Below are positions 1 through 5,859 of a DNA stretch of 9,944 nucleotides, piece after piece. Location of the stretch: the NCBI GenBank assembly GCA_947311265.1, contig CAMZKQ010000012.1, forward strand, positions 1 to 9,944, in the 5' to 3' direction. How positions within the stretch are numbered: position 1 is the first letter of the stretch; every line of letters starts with the position of its first letter. Below the pieces are notes generated by a model. It did no database searches and was not told the DNA's origin. It was given only the letters and a program-made list of their open reading frames with translations. A program made the translations under genes and the position numbers. The stretch is from an uncultured Chlorobiota bacterium. Lineage in GTDB: Bacteria > Bacteroidota > Bacteroidia > Bacteroidales > JAADGE01.

Positions 1-1
1 A

Positions 2-157
2 GACGAGTGGGAAGATTATTTTGACAGTTACAAAACAGAAATAAACAACCTACAAAACCAAATAAATCAAACCGATAAAGAAATTGATAAAATGGTTTAT
101 GAATTATACGAATTGACTGATGAAGAAACTGAAATTGTTGAAAAATCGGTGAAATGA
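2..157 (+). CDS. C-terminal end of a probable Eco57I-like (type IIG) restriction-modification / DNA methyltransferase, cut by the window edge
   Basis: An open frame enters from the left edge and ends at TGA 155-157, giving 51 residues. It starts DEWEDYFDSYKTEINNLQ and continues as a charged helix. The tail reads DKEIDKMVYELYELTDEE followed by TEIVEKSVK. This 'short coiled coil, then D.LVY.LYGLT.EE..IVE' ending is typical of large Eco57I-type or type IIG/IIL restriction-methylation enzymes and related adenine methyltransferases in Bacteroidota. No catalytic motif (NPPY, PD-ExK) lies inside the window, so the assignment rests on the tail alone. The stop overlaps the ATG of a 20-codon ORF (ATGA). 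Confidence 0.5.
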   Translation, partial: DEWEDYFDSYKTEINNLQNQINQTDKEIDKMVYELYELTDEETEIVEKSVK

Positions 158-216
158 AAATAATAAAAAATATTGATTATTCACGTATTCCTGCAATAAC
201 ACAAGAAGACTGTTGA
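154..216 (+). pseudogene. 20-codon ORF overlapping the upstream stop, possible remnant of a second restriction-modification gene
   Basis: ATG 154-156 shares ATGA with the stop of the preceding gene, a usual sign of translational coupling. The frame gives MKIIKNIDYSRIPAITQEDC and then TGA at 214-216. The peptide looks like an ordinary protein N-terminus rather than noise, but it stops at once and the next 28 bases before the O-antigen ligase gene hold no continuation. It could be a truncated partner gene or a chance ORF. I do not recognise the family. Confidence 0.25.
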
Positions 217-244
217 TGATATTTAATGCACTTAAAATAAATTG

Positions 245-1843
245 ATGCTGCCCCTTTCCAAAAGAAAAAAGATACACCGAAATATATACTTATTCCTGCT
301 TTTAGTGGCCTGCCTAGGGCTACTTTATTCCCGTGCAGCACTTAGTATGGCACAAATAGGGCTATTGATAAACTGGGTGGCAGAAGGCAATTTTAAAGCC
401 AAAATTCAAATTTTAAAAGCCAAGAAGTCAATTTTAGTATTTTCGTCAATATGGATTCTGCACATTTTAGGTCTTGCATATACCCAAGATTTTCAATTTG
501 CATTAAGAGATATTCAAATAAAAATACCCTTACTCATATTGCCCATTATAATAGGGACATCTGCAAAAATTAGCTTTACAACCTTCAAGAAATTAATTTT
601 CCTTTTTTCAATAGCGCTTATAATAAAAACACTCTATAGCTCAGCTATTCTTTTTGGGCTTACAGGCGTAGAACTTACTGATATTCGGCAAATTGCCTTT
701 AAATTTTCGCATGTTCGTTTTGCTTTGTTACTCAATTTATCCCTCTTTTTCCTTTTAGGATTCAGCTTTTTTCGCCAAGAAAAAAAATACGGCTATAAAG
801 AAATCCTTAGTTTGCTAGCTGCCGCTTGGCTCTCTATTTTCCTTATTTTATTTTTGAAATCAACCACAGGCCTATTATTATGGGGTGCTTTATCCCTGCT
901 CTTATTCTTTTTTATCCTTAAAGGAAAATCAAGAAAATTAAAAAAAATAGCGGTTACTTTTATCGCCCTAGGAATAATTGCAAGCCTATCTTACTTTGCT
1001 TATACCGTTTCTAAATTTATGAAAACGGAAAAATACAGTATCGAAACATTAGAGAAAAAAACAAAACTTGGGCACCCCTATTGGCACAATACAAAAAGTA
1101 AGCAAAGGGAAAACGGTCATTTTTCGGGGATTTACCTCTGCGAGCAAGAAATAAAAAAAGCATGGAACAGCAAATCCAAAATTCCTTACAGCGGGCATTG
1201 CAATGATGGAAATATAATAAAATACACCCTTATAAGGTACATGACCTCCAAAGGGTTAAGAAAAGATGCCGAGGGGTTTCAGCAACTTTCGTCCGCTGAT
1301 ATTCACAATGTTGAAAATGGCTTAGGCAACTATATTTATGCCAATAAATTTAGCCTGTATCCCAAACTATATAAAGTGTATTGGCAAATAGAGGCTTACG
1401 CCAATGGTGCTAACCCTAGTGGGCATTCGGTTACACAACGTATAGAATTTTACCGGGTAGGCCTCAAAATACTAAGCGAAAACCTACTCTTTGGAGTAGG
1501 TACAGGCGATTTGCAGGAAGCCTACAATGCAATGTACGAAAAAACGCAGTCTGTTTTAGCAAAAGAATTTAGATTAAGGGCTCATAATCAGTATCTTACA
1601 TTCTTTATTGCCTTTGGAATTTTAGGCGGTACTTACGCCCTGTTTGCCTTGTTTTATCCTATTTTTGCCCAAAAAAGATATACCAACTATACTGCTATGG
1701 TCGTTATTGTAACTGGTTTTGCATCAATGCTAGACGAGGATACGCTGGAAGGGCAAATTGGAGTTACATTTTTTGTACTATTCTACTGCTTAGTTATTTG
1801 GGGCATTGATTTTGATAAAAATATCAAAAAACAGAACAATTAA
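245..1843 (+). CDS. O-antigen ligase / polymerase family (WaaL/Wzy-like) integral membrane protein
   Basis: A 532-residue inner-membrane protein. Hydrophobic segments lie at about 13-30, 64-80, 95-105, 115-135, 155-175, 190-226 and 236-256. A large hydrophilic loop of about 150 residues follows (about 262-410), then the final helices (451-474, then two more to the C-terminus). After the loop come GTGD (419-422) and RAHNQYL with His447; a conserved His in this setting is the hallmark of O-antigen ligases and Wzy-type polymerases, which join undecaprenyl-linked glycans to an acceptor in the periplasm. The loop holds GHPYWHN near 277 and an ENG..IYLCEQE..KAWN..S...Y.G block that I associate with a Bacteroidota subfamily. 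TTG at 242 precedes ATG at 245; ATG is preferred. No glycosyltransferases flank it, so the substrate is unknown. It could instead be a polymerase rather than a ligase. Confidence 0.8.
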   Translation: MLPLSKRKKIHRNIYLFLLLVACLGLLYSRAALSMAQIGLLINWVAEGNFKAKIQILKAKKSILVFSSIWILHILGLAYTQDFQFALRDIQIKIPLLILPIIIGTSAKISFTTFKKLIFLFSIALIIKTLYSSAILFGLTGVELTDIRQIAFKFSHVRFALLLNLSLFFLLGFSFFRQEKKYGYKEILSLLAAAWLSIFLILFLKSTTGLLLWGALSLLLFFFILKGKSRKLKKIAVTFIALGIIASLSYFAYTVSKFMKTEKYSIETLEKKTKLGHPYWHNTKSKQRENGHFSGIYLCEQEIKKAWNSKSKIPYSGHCNDGNIIKYTLIRYMTSKGLRKDAEGFQQLSSADIHNVENGLGNYIYANKFSLYPKLYKVYWQIEAYANGANPSGHSVTQRIEFYRVGLKILSENLLFGVGTGDLQEAYNAMYEKTQSVLAKEFRLRAHNQYLTFFIAFGILGGTYALFALFYPIFAQKRYTNYTAMVVIVTGFASMLDEDTLEGQIGVTFFVLFYCLVIWGIDFDKNIKKQNN

Positions 1844-1882
1844 AAACGAGCATTATCAATTCCAATTATTGAGGCTGAAATT

Positions 1883-3421
1883 TTAGCCTCCCCAACTGTC
1901 CCTATCCAAGCTACGGTACTGAATAGCTTCGGCAAGATGCTCTGTTTTAATAGCCTTGTCCCCCGAAAGGTCGGCCGCTGTGCGTGCCACTTTTAAAATT
2001 CGCCCATAGGCTCGTGCCGAAAGTCCTAAGCGTTCCATCGCATTTTTTAGGAGAGTATTCCCCGCTTGGTCGAGCTGGCAATATTCACTTACCATTTTTG
2101 TGGACATTTGAGCATTGCTATGGATGCCAGCAACCTTTTTAAAGCGTTCATTCTGTATATTTCTAGCCTTTATAACTCTATCTCTAACGGTTTGGCTATT
2201 TTCCCCTTTTTCAGTTTCCGATAATTTTTTGAAAGGCACAGGTACAACTTCTATATGAATATCAATCCTATCCAAAAGAGGGCCCGAAATCTTATTTAGG
2301 TATTTTTGTACCGTCCCGCCGCCACAAACACAGTCTTTTTCGGGGTGGTTGTAGTAGCCACAAGGGCAAGGGTTCATCGAGGCCACAAGCATAAAGCTCG
2401 AGGGGTACTCAATGGTAAATTTTGCTCTGGAAATAGTAATTGTTCTGTCCTCCAATGGCTGCCGCATCACCTCTAAGGCGGAACGTTTAAACTCCGGCAG
2501 CTCGTCTAAAAAAAGCACCCCGTTGTGTGCCAGCGAAATTTCTCCGGGTTGCGGAAATCCACCACCACCGACCAACGCAACATCGCTAATAGTATGGTGT
2601 GGCGAGCGAAAAGGGCGTTGGGTCATTAGTGCCGCATTGCTCTCTGTTTTGCCAGCTACCGAGTGTATTTTTGTGGTTTCGAGTGCCTCGTGTAATGTTA
2701 GCGGGGGCAGTATGCCTGCAATGCGTTTGGCAAGCATTGTTTTGCCTGCACCAGGAGGCCCTACCATAATGATATTGTGTCCGCCAGCGGCGGCAATTTC
2801 CATGGCGCGTTTTACATTTTCTTGCCCTTTTACATCTTCAAAATCAACATCGGAAATATTTATATTTTTCAGGAACTCTTTACGAGTATCCACAAGTGTT
2901 GGTTCAAGTTCCAACTTGCCCTCAAAAAAATCAATAACATCTTTGATGTTTTCGACCCCTAGTACATCTAATTTATCCACAACAGCAGCTTCTCTGGCAT
3001 TTTCTTTGGGTAAAATAAAGCCTTTAAATTTTTCGGCTCGTGCCTGAATAGCAATCGGTAGCACGCCTTTTATTGGGTGGATTGTGCCATCGAGCGAGAG
3101 TTCGCCCATAATTATATACTTATCAATAGCGTCTGATTTCATTTGCCCAGATGCTCCTAAGATGCCTACGGCAAGGGTTAAATCGTAGGCAGAGCCTTCT
3201 TTGCGAACATCTGCAGGCGCCATGTTAATGACTACTTTTTTGCCCGGTATTTTGTAACCATACTGCCGGAGTGCAGATTCTATCCGCTGCTGACTTTCTT
3301 TTACGGCAGCATCGGGCAAGCCTACTAAGTAAAAATTAGCGCCTCTAGAAATATCTACTTCAACTGTAATTGTTGAGGCACTAACGCCTTGCACTGCACT
3401 TCCGTAGGTTTTTACTAGCAT
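1883..3421 (-). CDS. comM: YifB/ComM family Mg-chelatase-like AAA+ ATPase
   Basis: 512 residues, the usual length of the family. The N-terminal third (about 1-170, from MLVKTYGSAVQGVSA, with LVGLPDAAVKES and MGELSLDG) is the Lon-protease-like ChlI fold. The AAA+ module follows: GPPGAGKT Walker A at 221-228, VLFLDELPEF Walker B with D306/E307, RSPHHTISD between them, and LLDRIDIHIEV near the sensor region. Cys352, Cys354, Cys364 and Cys366 (CPCG...CVCG) form a probable zinc knuckle. The C-terminal Mg_chelatase_C helical domain holds LSARAYGRILKVARTAADL. In Vibrio and Haemophilus, ComM is a branch-migration helicase that extends heteroduplex during natural transformation; the same role here is inference. 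The start ATG is supported by a consensus promoter just upstream (3444-3475). Confidence 0.95.
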   Translation of the reverse strand: MLVKTYGSAVQGVSASTITVEVDISRGANFYLVGLPDAAVKESQQRIESALRQYGYKIPGKKVVINMAPADVRKEGSAYDLTLAVGILGASGQMKSDAIDKYIIMGELSLDGTIHPIKGVLPIAIQARAEKFKGFILPKENAREAAVVDKLDVLGVENIKDVIDFFEGKLELEPTLVDTRKEFLKNINISDVDFEDVKGQENVKRAMEIAAAGGHNIIMVGPPGAGKTMLAKRIAGILPPLTLHEALETTKIHSVAGKTESNAALMTQRPFRSPHHTISDVALVGGGGFPQPGEISLAHNGVLFLDELPEFKRSALEVMRQPLEDRTITISRAKFTIEYPSSFMLVASMNPCPCGYYNHPEKDCVCGGGTVQKYLNKISGPLLDRIDIHIEVVPVPFKKLSETEKGENSQTVRDRVIKARNIQNERFKKVAGIHSNAQMSTKMVSEYCQLDQAGNTLLKNAMERLGLSARAYGRILKVARTAADLSGDKAIKTEHLAEAIQYRSLDRDSWGG

Positions 3422-3443
3422 AATATTTTTTATTTGAGAGCAA

Positions 3444-3475
3444 CAAAGATAAGAAGCATTGATGAATATCCAAAA
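3444..3475 (-). promoter_or_regulatory. Bacteroidota-type promoter for comM
   Basis: Read on the minus strand, TTTTG (3475-3471) is followed after 19 bases by TATCTTTG (3451-3444). This fits the Bacteroidota primary-sigma consensus TTTG-N17-23-TAnnTTTG. The ATG lies 22 bases downstream of the -7 element, so the leader is very short. Confidence 0.7.
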
Positions 3476-3688
3476 TTAAGACAATCAACCCGAATAATTT
3501 GCTGCTTATAATTAATTCTGAAACCGCTCTAATATTTAAGTGTGTTGATTTCAGTTTTTTAGTCCAAATTTAGGCTATATAAAGCGAGTGAAAATGGTGT
3601 CAAATAGCAAGAAAATTAGTACTTATAGCTTCTATTTTACGAATTAATGAAGTCCTTGTCTGAAAATTAAAAAAAAGAGTAATTAGCC

Positions 3689-3761
3689 GCCCGGCGAGTG
3701 TTGTAACGGTCTGTTTTTCAGTTGTTGATTTTAAATGTTCTTACAAAAATACTCGCAGGGC
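3689..3761. repeat. Imperfect inverted repeat enclosing about 50 bases
   Basis: The left arm GCCCGGCGAGT (3689-3699) is the reverse complement of the right arm ACTCGCAGGGC (3751-3761) except at one position. Inside, GTAA (3703-3706) pairs with TTAC (3741-3744). The arms are much richer in G+C than their surroundings. It could be a structured RNA, a leader element, or the ends of a tiny mobile repeat. Confidence 0.5.
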
Positions 3762-3890
3762 TACTTTTTAGGCATGGTTCATTAATAAATAATAATAATA
3801 ATAAAGGGGGTGTTTTTTTGCAGATTAAAATTTAAAAATGATGTAAAAAAGTAGTATATTGCATTTTTATTAACTAAGCTTATAGTAACT

Positions 3891-4259
3891 ATGAAAAATT
3901 TAAAAATGAAAAATGCTTTACTTTTAGTAGGTATTTTACTCATGTTTTCGTGTGGAAGTACACCAAAGCAATCTTCAGGGCTTTTTACAGCACCAAGTTC
4001 GGGCAAGGCAGGCTCAAAAATAACGGTAACTTACACATCGCCAATGTCCTCAAAAGTAAAGGATAGAGCTTGGGTTACGATTGTGGGAAAAACGAAATCC
4101 GATAAAACTTGGGGAAAATGGAAGTACGTTGAAGACAATGCTGCTTCAACAGAACTAACTTGCCCCAAGGTTGCTGGGGAGTACGAAATTAGATTACATA
4201 CAGGTTACCCTAAAAAATCTTACAATGTAGTTGCAAGGCAAGATTTTACTGTTAAATAG
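3891..4259 (+). CDS. Small secreted lipoprotein with a predicted beta-sandwich (Ig-like) domain
   Basis: 122 residues. The N-terminus has Lys residues, a hydrophobic core (ALLLVGILLMF) and a lipobox ending at Cys21 (MFSC, followed by GS), so it should be a signal-peptidase-II lipoprotein anchored in the envelope. A Ser/Thr/Gly-rich linker leads to one domain of about 85 residues. It has alternating beta-type segments: GSKITVTYTSP, RAWVTIVGK, TWGKWKYV, AGEYEIRLHTGYP and NVVARQDFTVK. The pattern 'AGEYEIRL...YP...V.R..F.V' is typical of small Ig-like or FN3-like sandwich domains used for binding. I recognise no enzyme motif. A second Met (residue 6, ATG at 3906) is an alternative start. The gene is monocistronic and is closed by the terminator at 4277-4313. 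Confidence 0.75.
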   Translation: MKNLKMKNALLLVGILLMFSCGSTPKQSSGLFTAPSSGKAGSKITVTYTSPMSSKVKDRAWVTIVGKTKSDKTWGKWKYVEDNAASTELTCPKVAGEYEIRLHTGYPKKSYNVVARQDFTVK

Positions 4260-4276
4260 TTTTTAACTTCACGTAT

Positions 4277-4313
4277 AAAAAATGCCTTTCATTAATTTTG
4301 AAAGGCATTTTTT
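4277..4313. terminator. Bidirectional Rho-independent terminator between convergent genes
   Basis: A perfect 14-bp stem: AAAAAATGCCTTTC (4277-4290) pairs with its reverse complement (4300-4313) around a 9-base loop. A-tracts and T-tracts at the two ends give a U-run in either direction, so it can serve the lipoprotein gene (+) and the TerB-like gene (-). Confidence 0.9.
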
Positions 4314-4340
4314 ATGATTAAAATTGTAGTATTTTAATTT

Positions 4341-4880
4341 TTACATTCCAAGAGTCGCTTTTATTTCATTTATTTTTTTTAGCTCTGCTTCTTTATTAGC
4401 ACTTTTGTTGTTTTTTATCATGCTATCCATCAAGGCACTAAAGCTAGATGTTAGCGAGCCGGCAGCCGATGGGTTCATATCGAAAACAAGCAATGCTTTT
4501 AGAGCCGCAATTATAGAGTTCTCGTATGTTCCTGCATTTCGGCTAAGGTACAGTAATTCTGCCCCAGCTCGTAAATTAAACTCTTCGTTAGTCATTGGCT
4601 CGTCTGGCTCAAAGGCTACTGCCAGCATTTCTTGCAAATCCATATTTACAGCTGCTTTTACATCAATTGTTTTTGCAAGCCGCTCTAGCGAAGCAATTTC
4701 TTGCTCATCAACCTCGCCATCGCTAGCAATAGCCAATACAGCAGGACTGTACGAGAGAAATGTAAATACTTGTGCATTAGACATTACAAAATTTCTTGCC
4801 CCCATATAGGCATCAAGGTTTGTTCGTATTTCTTTAAAAATTGTTCTGATTTTTACTCTGTTTTCATTGGTAAGTTCCAT
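4341..4880 (-). CDS. TerB-like acidic alpha-helical protein
   Basis: 179 residues starting MELTNENRVKIRTIFKEIR, with no signal peptide or membrane segment, so it is likely cytoplasmic. The centre reads SPAVLAIASDGEVDEQEI (45-62). This is the 'a..la.aDG.vd..E...l..la' signature of TerB/DjlA-N-like helical bundles, in which the acidic residues (here D54, E56, D58, E59, E61) can bind metal. A long helical second half ends with a Lys/Glu-rich tail. TerB proteins were first linked to tellurite resistance, but stand-alone copies have no settled function. An in-frame TTG 13 codons upstream (4919) lies inside a TAACTTTG promoter-like box, so the ATG at 4880 is chosen. No other ter genes are present. 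Confidence 0.6.
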   Translation of the reverse strand: MELTNENRVKIRTIFKEIRTNLDAYMGARNFVMSNAQVFTFLSYSPAVLAIASDGEVDEQEIASLERLAKTIDVKAAVNMDLQEMLAVAFEPDEPMTNEEFNLRAGAELLYLSRNAGTYENSIIAALKALLVFDMNPSAAGSLTSSFSALMDSMIKNNKSANKEAELKKINEIKATLGM

Positions 4881-4916
4881 ATTTGTATGATTTTTTTGTT
4901 TATGAATGTACTCTTG

Positions 4917-4924
4917 CAAAGTTA
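4917..4924 (-). promoter_or_regulatory. Probable -7 element of the TerB-like gene
   Basis: On the minus strand TAACTTTG matches TAnnTTTG exactly and lies 36 bases before ATG 4880. No TTG is found at the expected 17-23-base distance upstream, so this is a half-supported promoter. Confidence 0.4.
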
Positions 4925-5092
4925 ATAAAATCTTTCAAAAAATATGCCGTAGTTTATTTTTTTGATTTTATTTATTAAGTGGTCAGAATTTTTTGCTTAG
5001 AAATGAAGGGGTGGGAGAGGCCTTTATTTTAGGATAGGTATAGGAAATAGCTGCAATTTAAGCTGAAACTTTACTCGGGAGGAAACTGCATG

Positions 5093-5116
5093 TTATCCCG
5101 TACTAGTACGGGATAA
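5093..5116. repeat. Perfect 24-bp palindrome centred on ACTAGT
   Basis: TTATCCCGTACT (5093-5104) is followed directly by its exact reverse complement (5105-5116). With no spacer it suits a dimeric protein site or a REP-like element better than a hairpin with a stable loop. No gene start lies close by. Confidence 0.8.
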
Positions 5117-5121
5117 TAATG

Positions 5122-5136
5122 CTATCATGTTGATAG
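5122..5136. repeat. Short hairpin next to the palindrome
   Basis: CTATCA and TGATAG pair perfectly around TGT. It sits 5 bases after the 24-bp palindrome and may be part of the same element. Confidence 0.35.
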
Positions 5137-5186
5137 AGAGCGATTTAAGTGGATTGTTAAGATTGTAAATTAGCTATTTTAAAAGC

Positions 5187-5222
5187 AAAGCAACCATACA
5201 AATAAGTTTGCATGGTTGCTTT
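5187..5222 (-). terminator. Terminator of tRNA-Ala
   Basis: An 11-bp stem (AAAGCAACCAT at 5187-5197 with 5212-5222), one A.C mismatch and a further 4 bp close on a TAAG loop. It begins 2 bases beyond the tRNA 3' end. On the minus strand the descending arm is followed by GCTTTTAAAA. Confidence 0.7.
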
Positions 5223-5224
5223 TG

Positions 5225-5298
5225 TGGAGAATATCGGAGTCGAACCGATGACCTCTTGACTGCCAGTCAAGCACTCTAGCCAACTGAGCTAATCCCCC
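5225..5298 (-). tRNA. tRNA-Ala (anticodon GGC)
   Basis: Read on the minus strand the 74 bases fold into a full cloverleaf. The acceptor arms are GGGGGAT and ATTCTCC; the D arm is GCTC...GAGT. The anticodon stem CTTGA/TCAAG carries the loop CTGGCAG, so the anticodon is GGC. The variable loop is AGGTC. The T arm is ATCGG, TTCGACT, CCGAT. Position 3 (G) faces position 70 (T), the G3:U70 pair that alanyl-tRNA synthetase recognises, which confirms alanine. It reads GCC/GCU codons. The discriminator is A, and CCA is not encoded, so it must be added by nucleotidyltransferase. Confidence 0.97.
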
Positions 5299-5308
5299 AA
5301 CTATGGTG

Positions 5309-5339
5309 CAAATGTATAAAACAAATTCGCATTACACAA
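5309..5339 (-). promoter_or_regulatory. Promoter of tRNA-Ala
   Basis: On the minus strand TTG (5339-5337), 20 bases, then TACATTTG (5316-5309), an exact TAnnTTTG. The mature tRNA starts 11 bases downstream of the -7 element, leaving only a few bases of 5' leader. Confidence 0.75.
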
Positions 5340-5398
5340 TTTTTATATATTTTTTTGAAAAAATATTTAGAGGCTAACCAACTGATAATCAAAATTTG

Positions 5399-5439
5399 AT
5401 AAACTTAAAAGTAAGTTTATTAACTGTATTATGAGTTAA
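5399..5439. promoter_or_regulatory. Two inverted repeats upstream of blaI, candidate operators
   Basis: ATAAACTTA (5399-5407) and TAAGTTTAT (5412-5420) are perfect complements around AAAG. TTAACT (5420-5425) and AGTTAA (5434-5439) form a second perfect pair. They lie in the divergent space between the tRNA and blaI promoters, where a BlaI dimer or another regulator could bind. The known BlaI/MecI operator core is TACAnnTGTA; these differ from it. Confidence 0.35.
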
Positions 5440-5452
5440 ACAATTGTAAAAC

Positions 5453-5486
5453 AAGTTGTATAATTAAAAAATAAGTTGTATGTTTG
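5453..5486 (+). promoter_or_regulatory. Promoter of the blaI-M56-tonB operon with an overlapping direct repeat
   Basis: TTG (5456-5458), 20 bases, then TATGTTTG (5479-5486), an exact TAnnTTTG. The direct repeat AAGTTGTAT occurs at 5453-5461 and 5473-5481, exactly over the two promoter boxes, and ACAATTGT lies just before it. A repressor on these repeats would block the polymerase. The -7 box ends only 4 bases before ATG 5491, so transcription should start at or next to the start codon. Confidence 0.65.
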
Positions 5487-5490
5487 CAGT

Positions 5491-5856
5491 ATGGAAGATT
5501 TAACAAAGAGAGAGGAGGAGGTGATGCAGTTGCTGTGGGCTTTGAAAAAAGCTTTTGTAAAAGATATTATAGCAGAGTTTTCTGGCAAAAAGCCCCCTTA
5601 TAATACCATTTCGTCGGTAGTACGAATTTTGGTAAAAAAAGGGTTTGTGGGTTTTAAGCAGTATGGAAATACCTATGAATATTTTCCTAAGATTACAAAA
5701 AAAAGCTACAGGAAAGCGATGTTTAAAAATCTGATGTCGGATTATTTTGATGGCTCTATGCAAAAAGTGGTTTCTTTTATGGCCAAAGAAAATAAAATTG
5801 ATAAAGCTGAAACCGAGGAACTACTAAAAATTATTGAAAAATCAGAAAAAAAATAA
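5491..5856 (+). CDS. BlaI/MecI family winged-helix transcriptional repressor
   Basis: 121 residues starting MEDLTKREEEVMQLLWALKK, the usual start of Bacteroidota BlaI-type regulators. The winged-helix domain fills about 1-75, with the recognition helix in PPYNTISSVVRILVKKGF and the wing in KQYGNTYEYFPKI. The Lys/Glu-rich helical C-terminus serves dimerisation. BlaI proteins bind operators as dimers and are cut by a partner M56/BlaR1 protease when a signal arrives. The next gene, 3 bases after the stop, is exactly such a partner. A TTG frame start at 5476 is rejected because it lies inside the promoter. Autoregulation is likely (inference from the repeats over the promoter). No beta-lactamase gene is nearby, so the regulon is probably not classical resistance. 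Confidence 0.9.
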   Translation: MEDLTKREEEVMQLLWALKKAFVKDIIAEFSGKKPPYNTISSVVRILVKKGFVGFKQYGNTYEYFPKITKKSYRKAMFKNLMSDYFDGSMQKVVSFMAKENKIDKAETEELLKIIEKSEKK

Positions 5857-5859
5857 GCA

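Larger units (their letters stand above)
3422..3890. other. 469-bp intergenic region between comM and the lipoprotein gene
   Basis: No credible gene is visible. It holds the comM promoter at its left end, an imperfect long-range inverted repeat at 3689-3761, and a TAA-type microsatellite at about 3782-3804 followed by a run of five G (3806-3810). The promoter of the lipoprotein gene must be here, but I find no clean TTG-N19-TAnnTTTG; TATATTGC, near 3856, is only a partial -7 match. Confidence 0.6.
4920..5224. other. 305-bp intergenic region between the TerB-like gene and tRNA-Ala
   Basis: No gene is seen. It contains the promoter of the TerB-like gene (left), a perfect 24-bp palindrome (5093-5116), a short hairpin (5122-5136) and the tRNA terminator (5187-5222). 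Confidence 0.6.

Noticed and set aside
1871..1890. GAGGCT...AGCCTC near-palindrome between the O-antigen ligase gene and comM as a terminator
   Set aside because: It overlaps the comM stop codon and has no T-tract on either side; it may still be a weak structure.
2412..3047. Long open frame on the plus strand (211 codons)
   Set aside because: It lies wholly antisense to comM, whose AAA+ motifs are intact; the product is low-complexity Ser-rich with no recognisable domain.
3782..3804. TAA repeat as a phase-variation tract
   Set aside because: It is short, imperfect and not inside a coding region or between promoter boxes that I can identify.
3806..3821. GG-N10-GC arrangement resembling a sigma-54 promoter before the lipoprotein gene
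   Set aside because: Only TTGC fits at the -12 side; the -24 side lacks TGGCAC and the match arises from homopolymer G and T runs.
3782..4006. Minus-strand 74-codon frame over the lipoprotein start
   Set aside because: It is antisense to the signal peptide region and ends in an Ile-rich tail produced by the TAA microsatellite.
5500..5763. Minus-strand 87-codon frame over blaI
   Set aside because: It is a shadow of the conserved winged-helix coding sequence.
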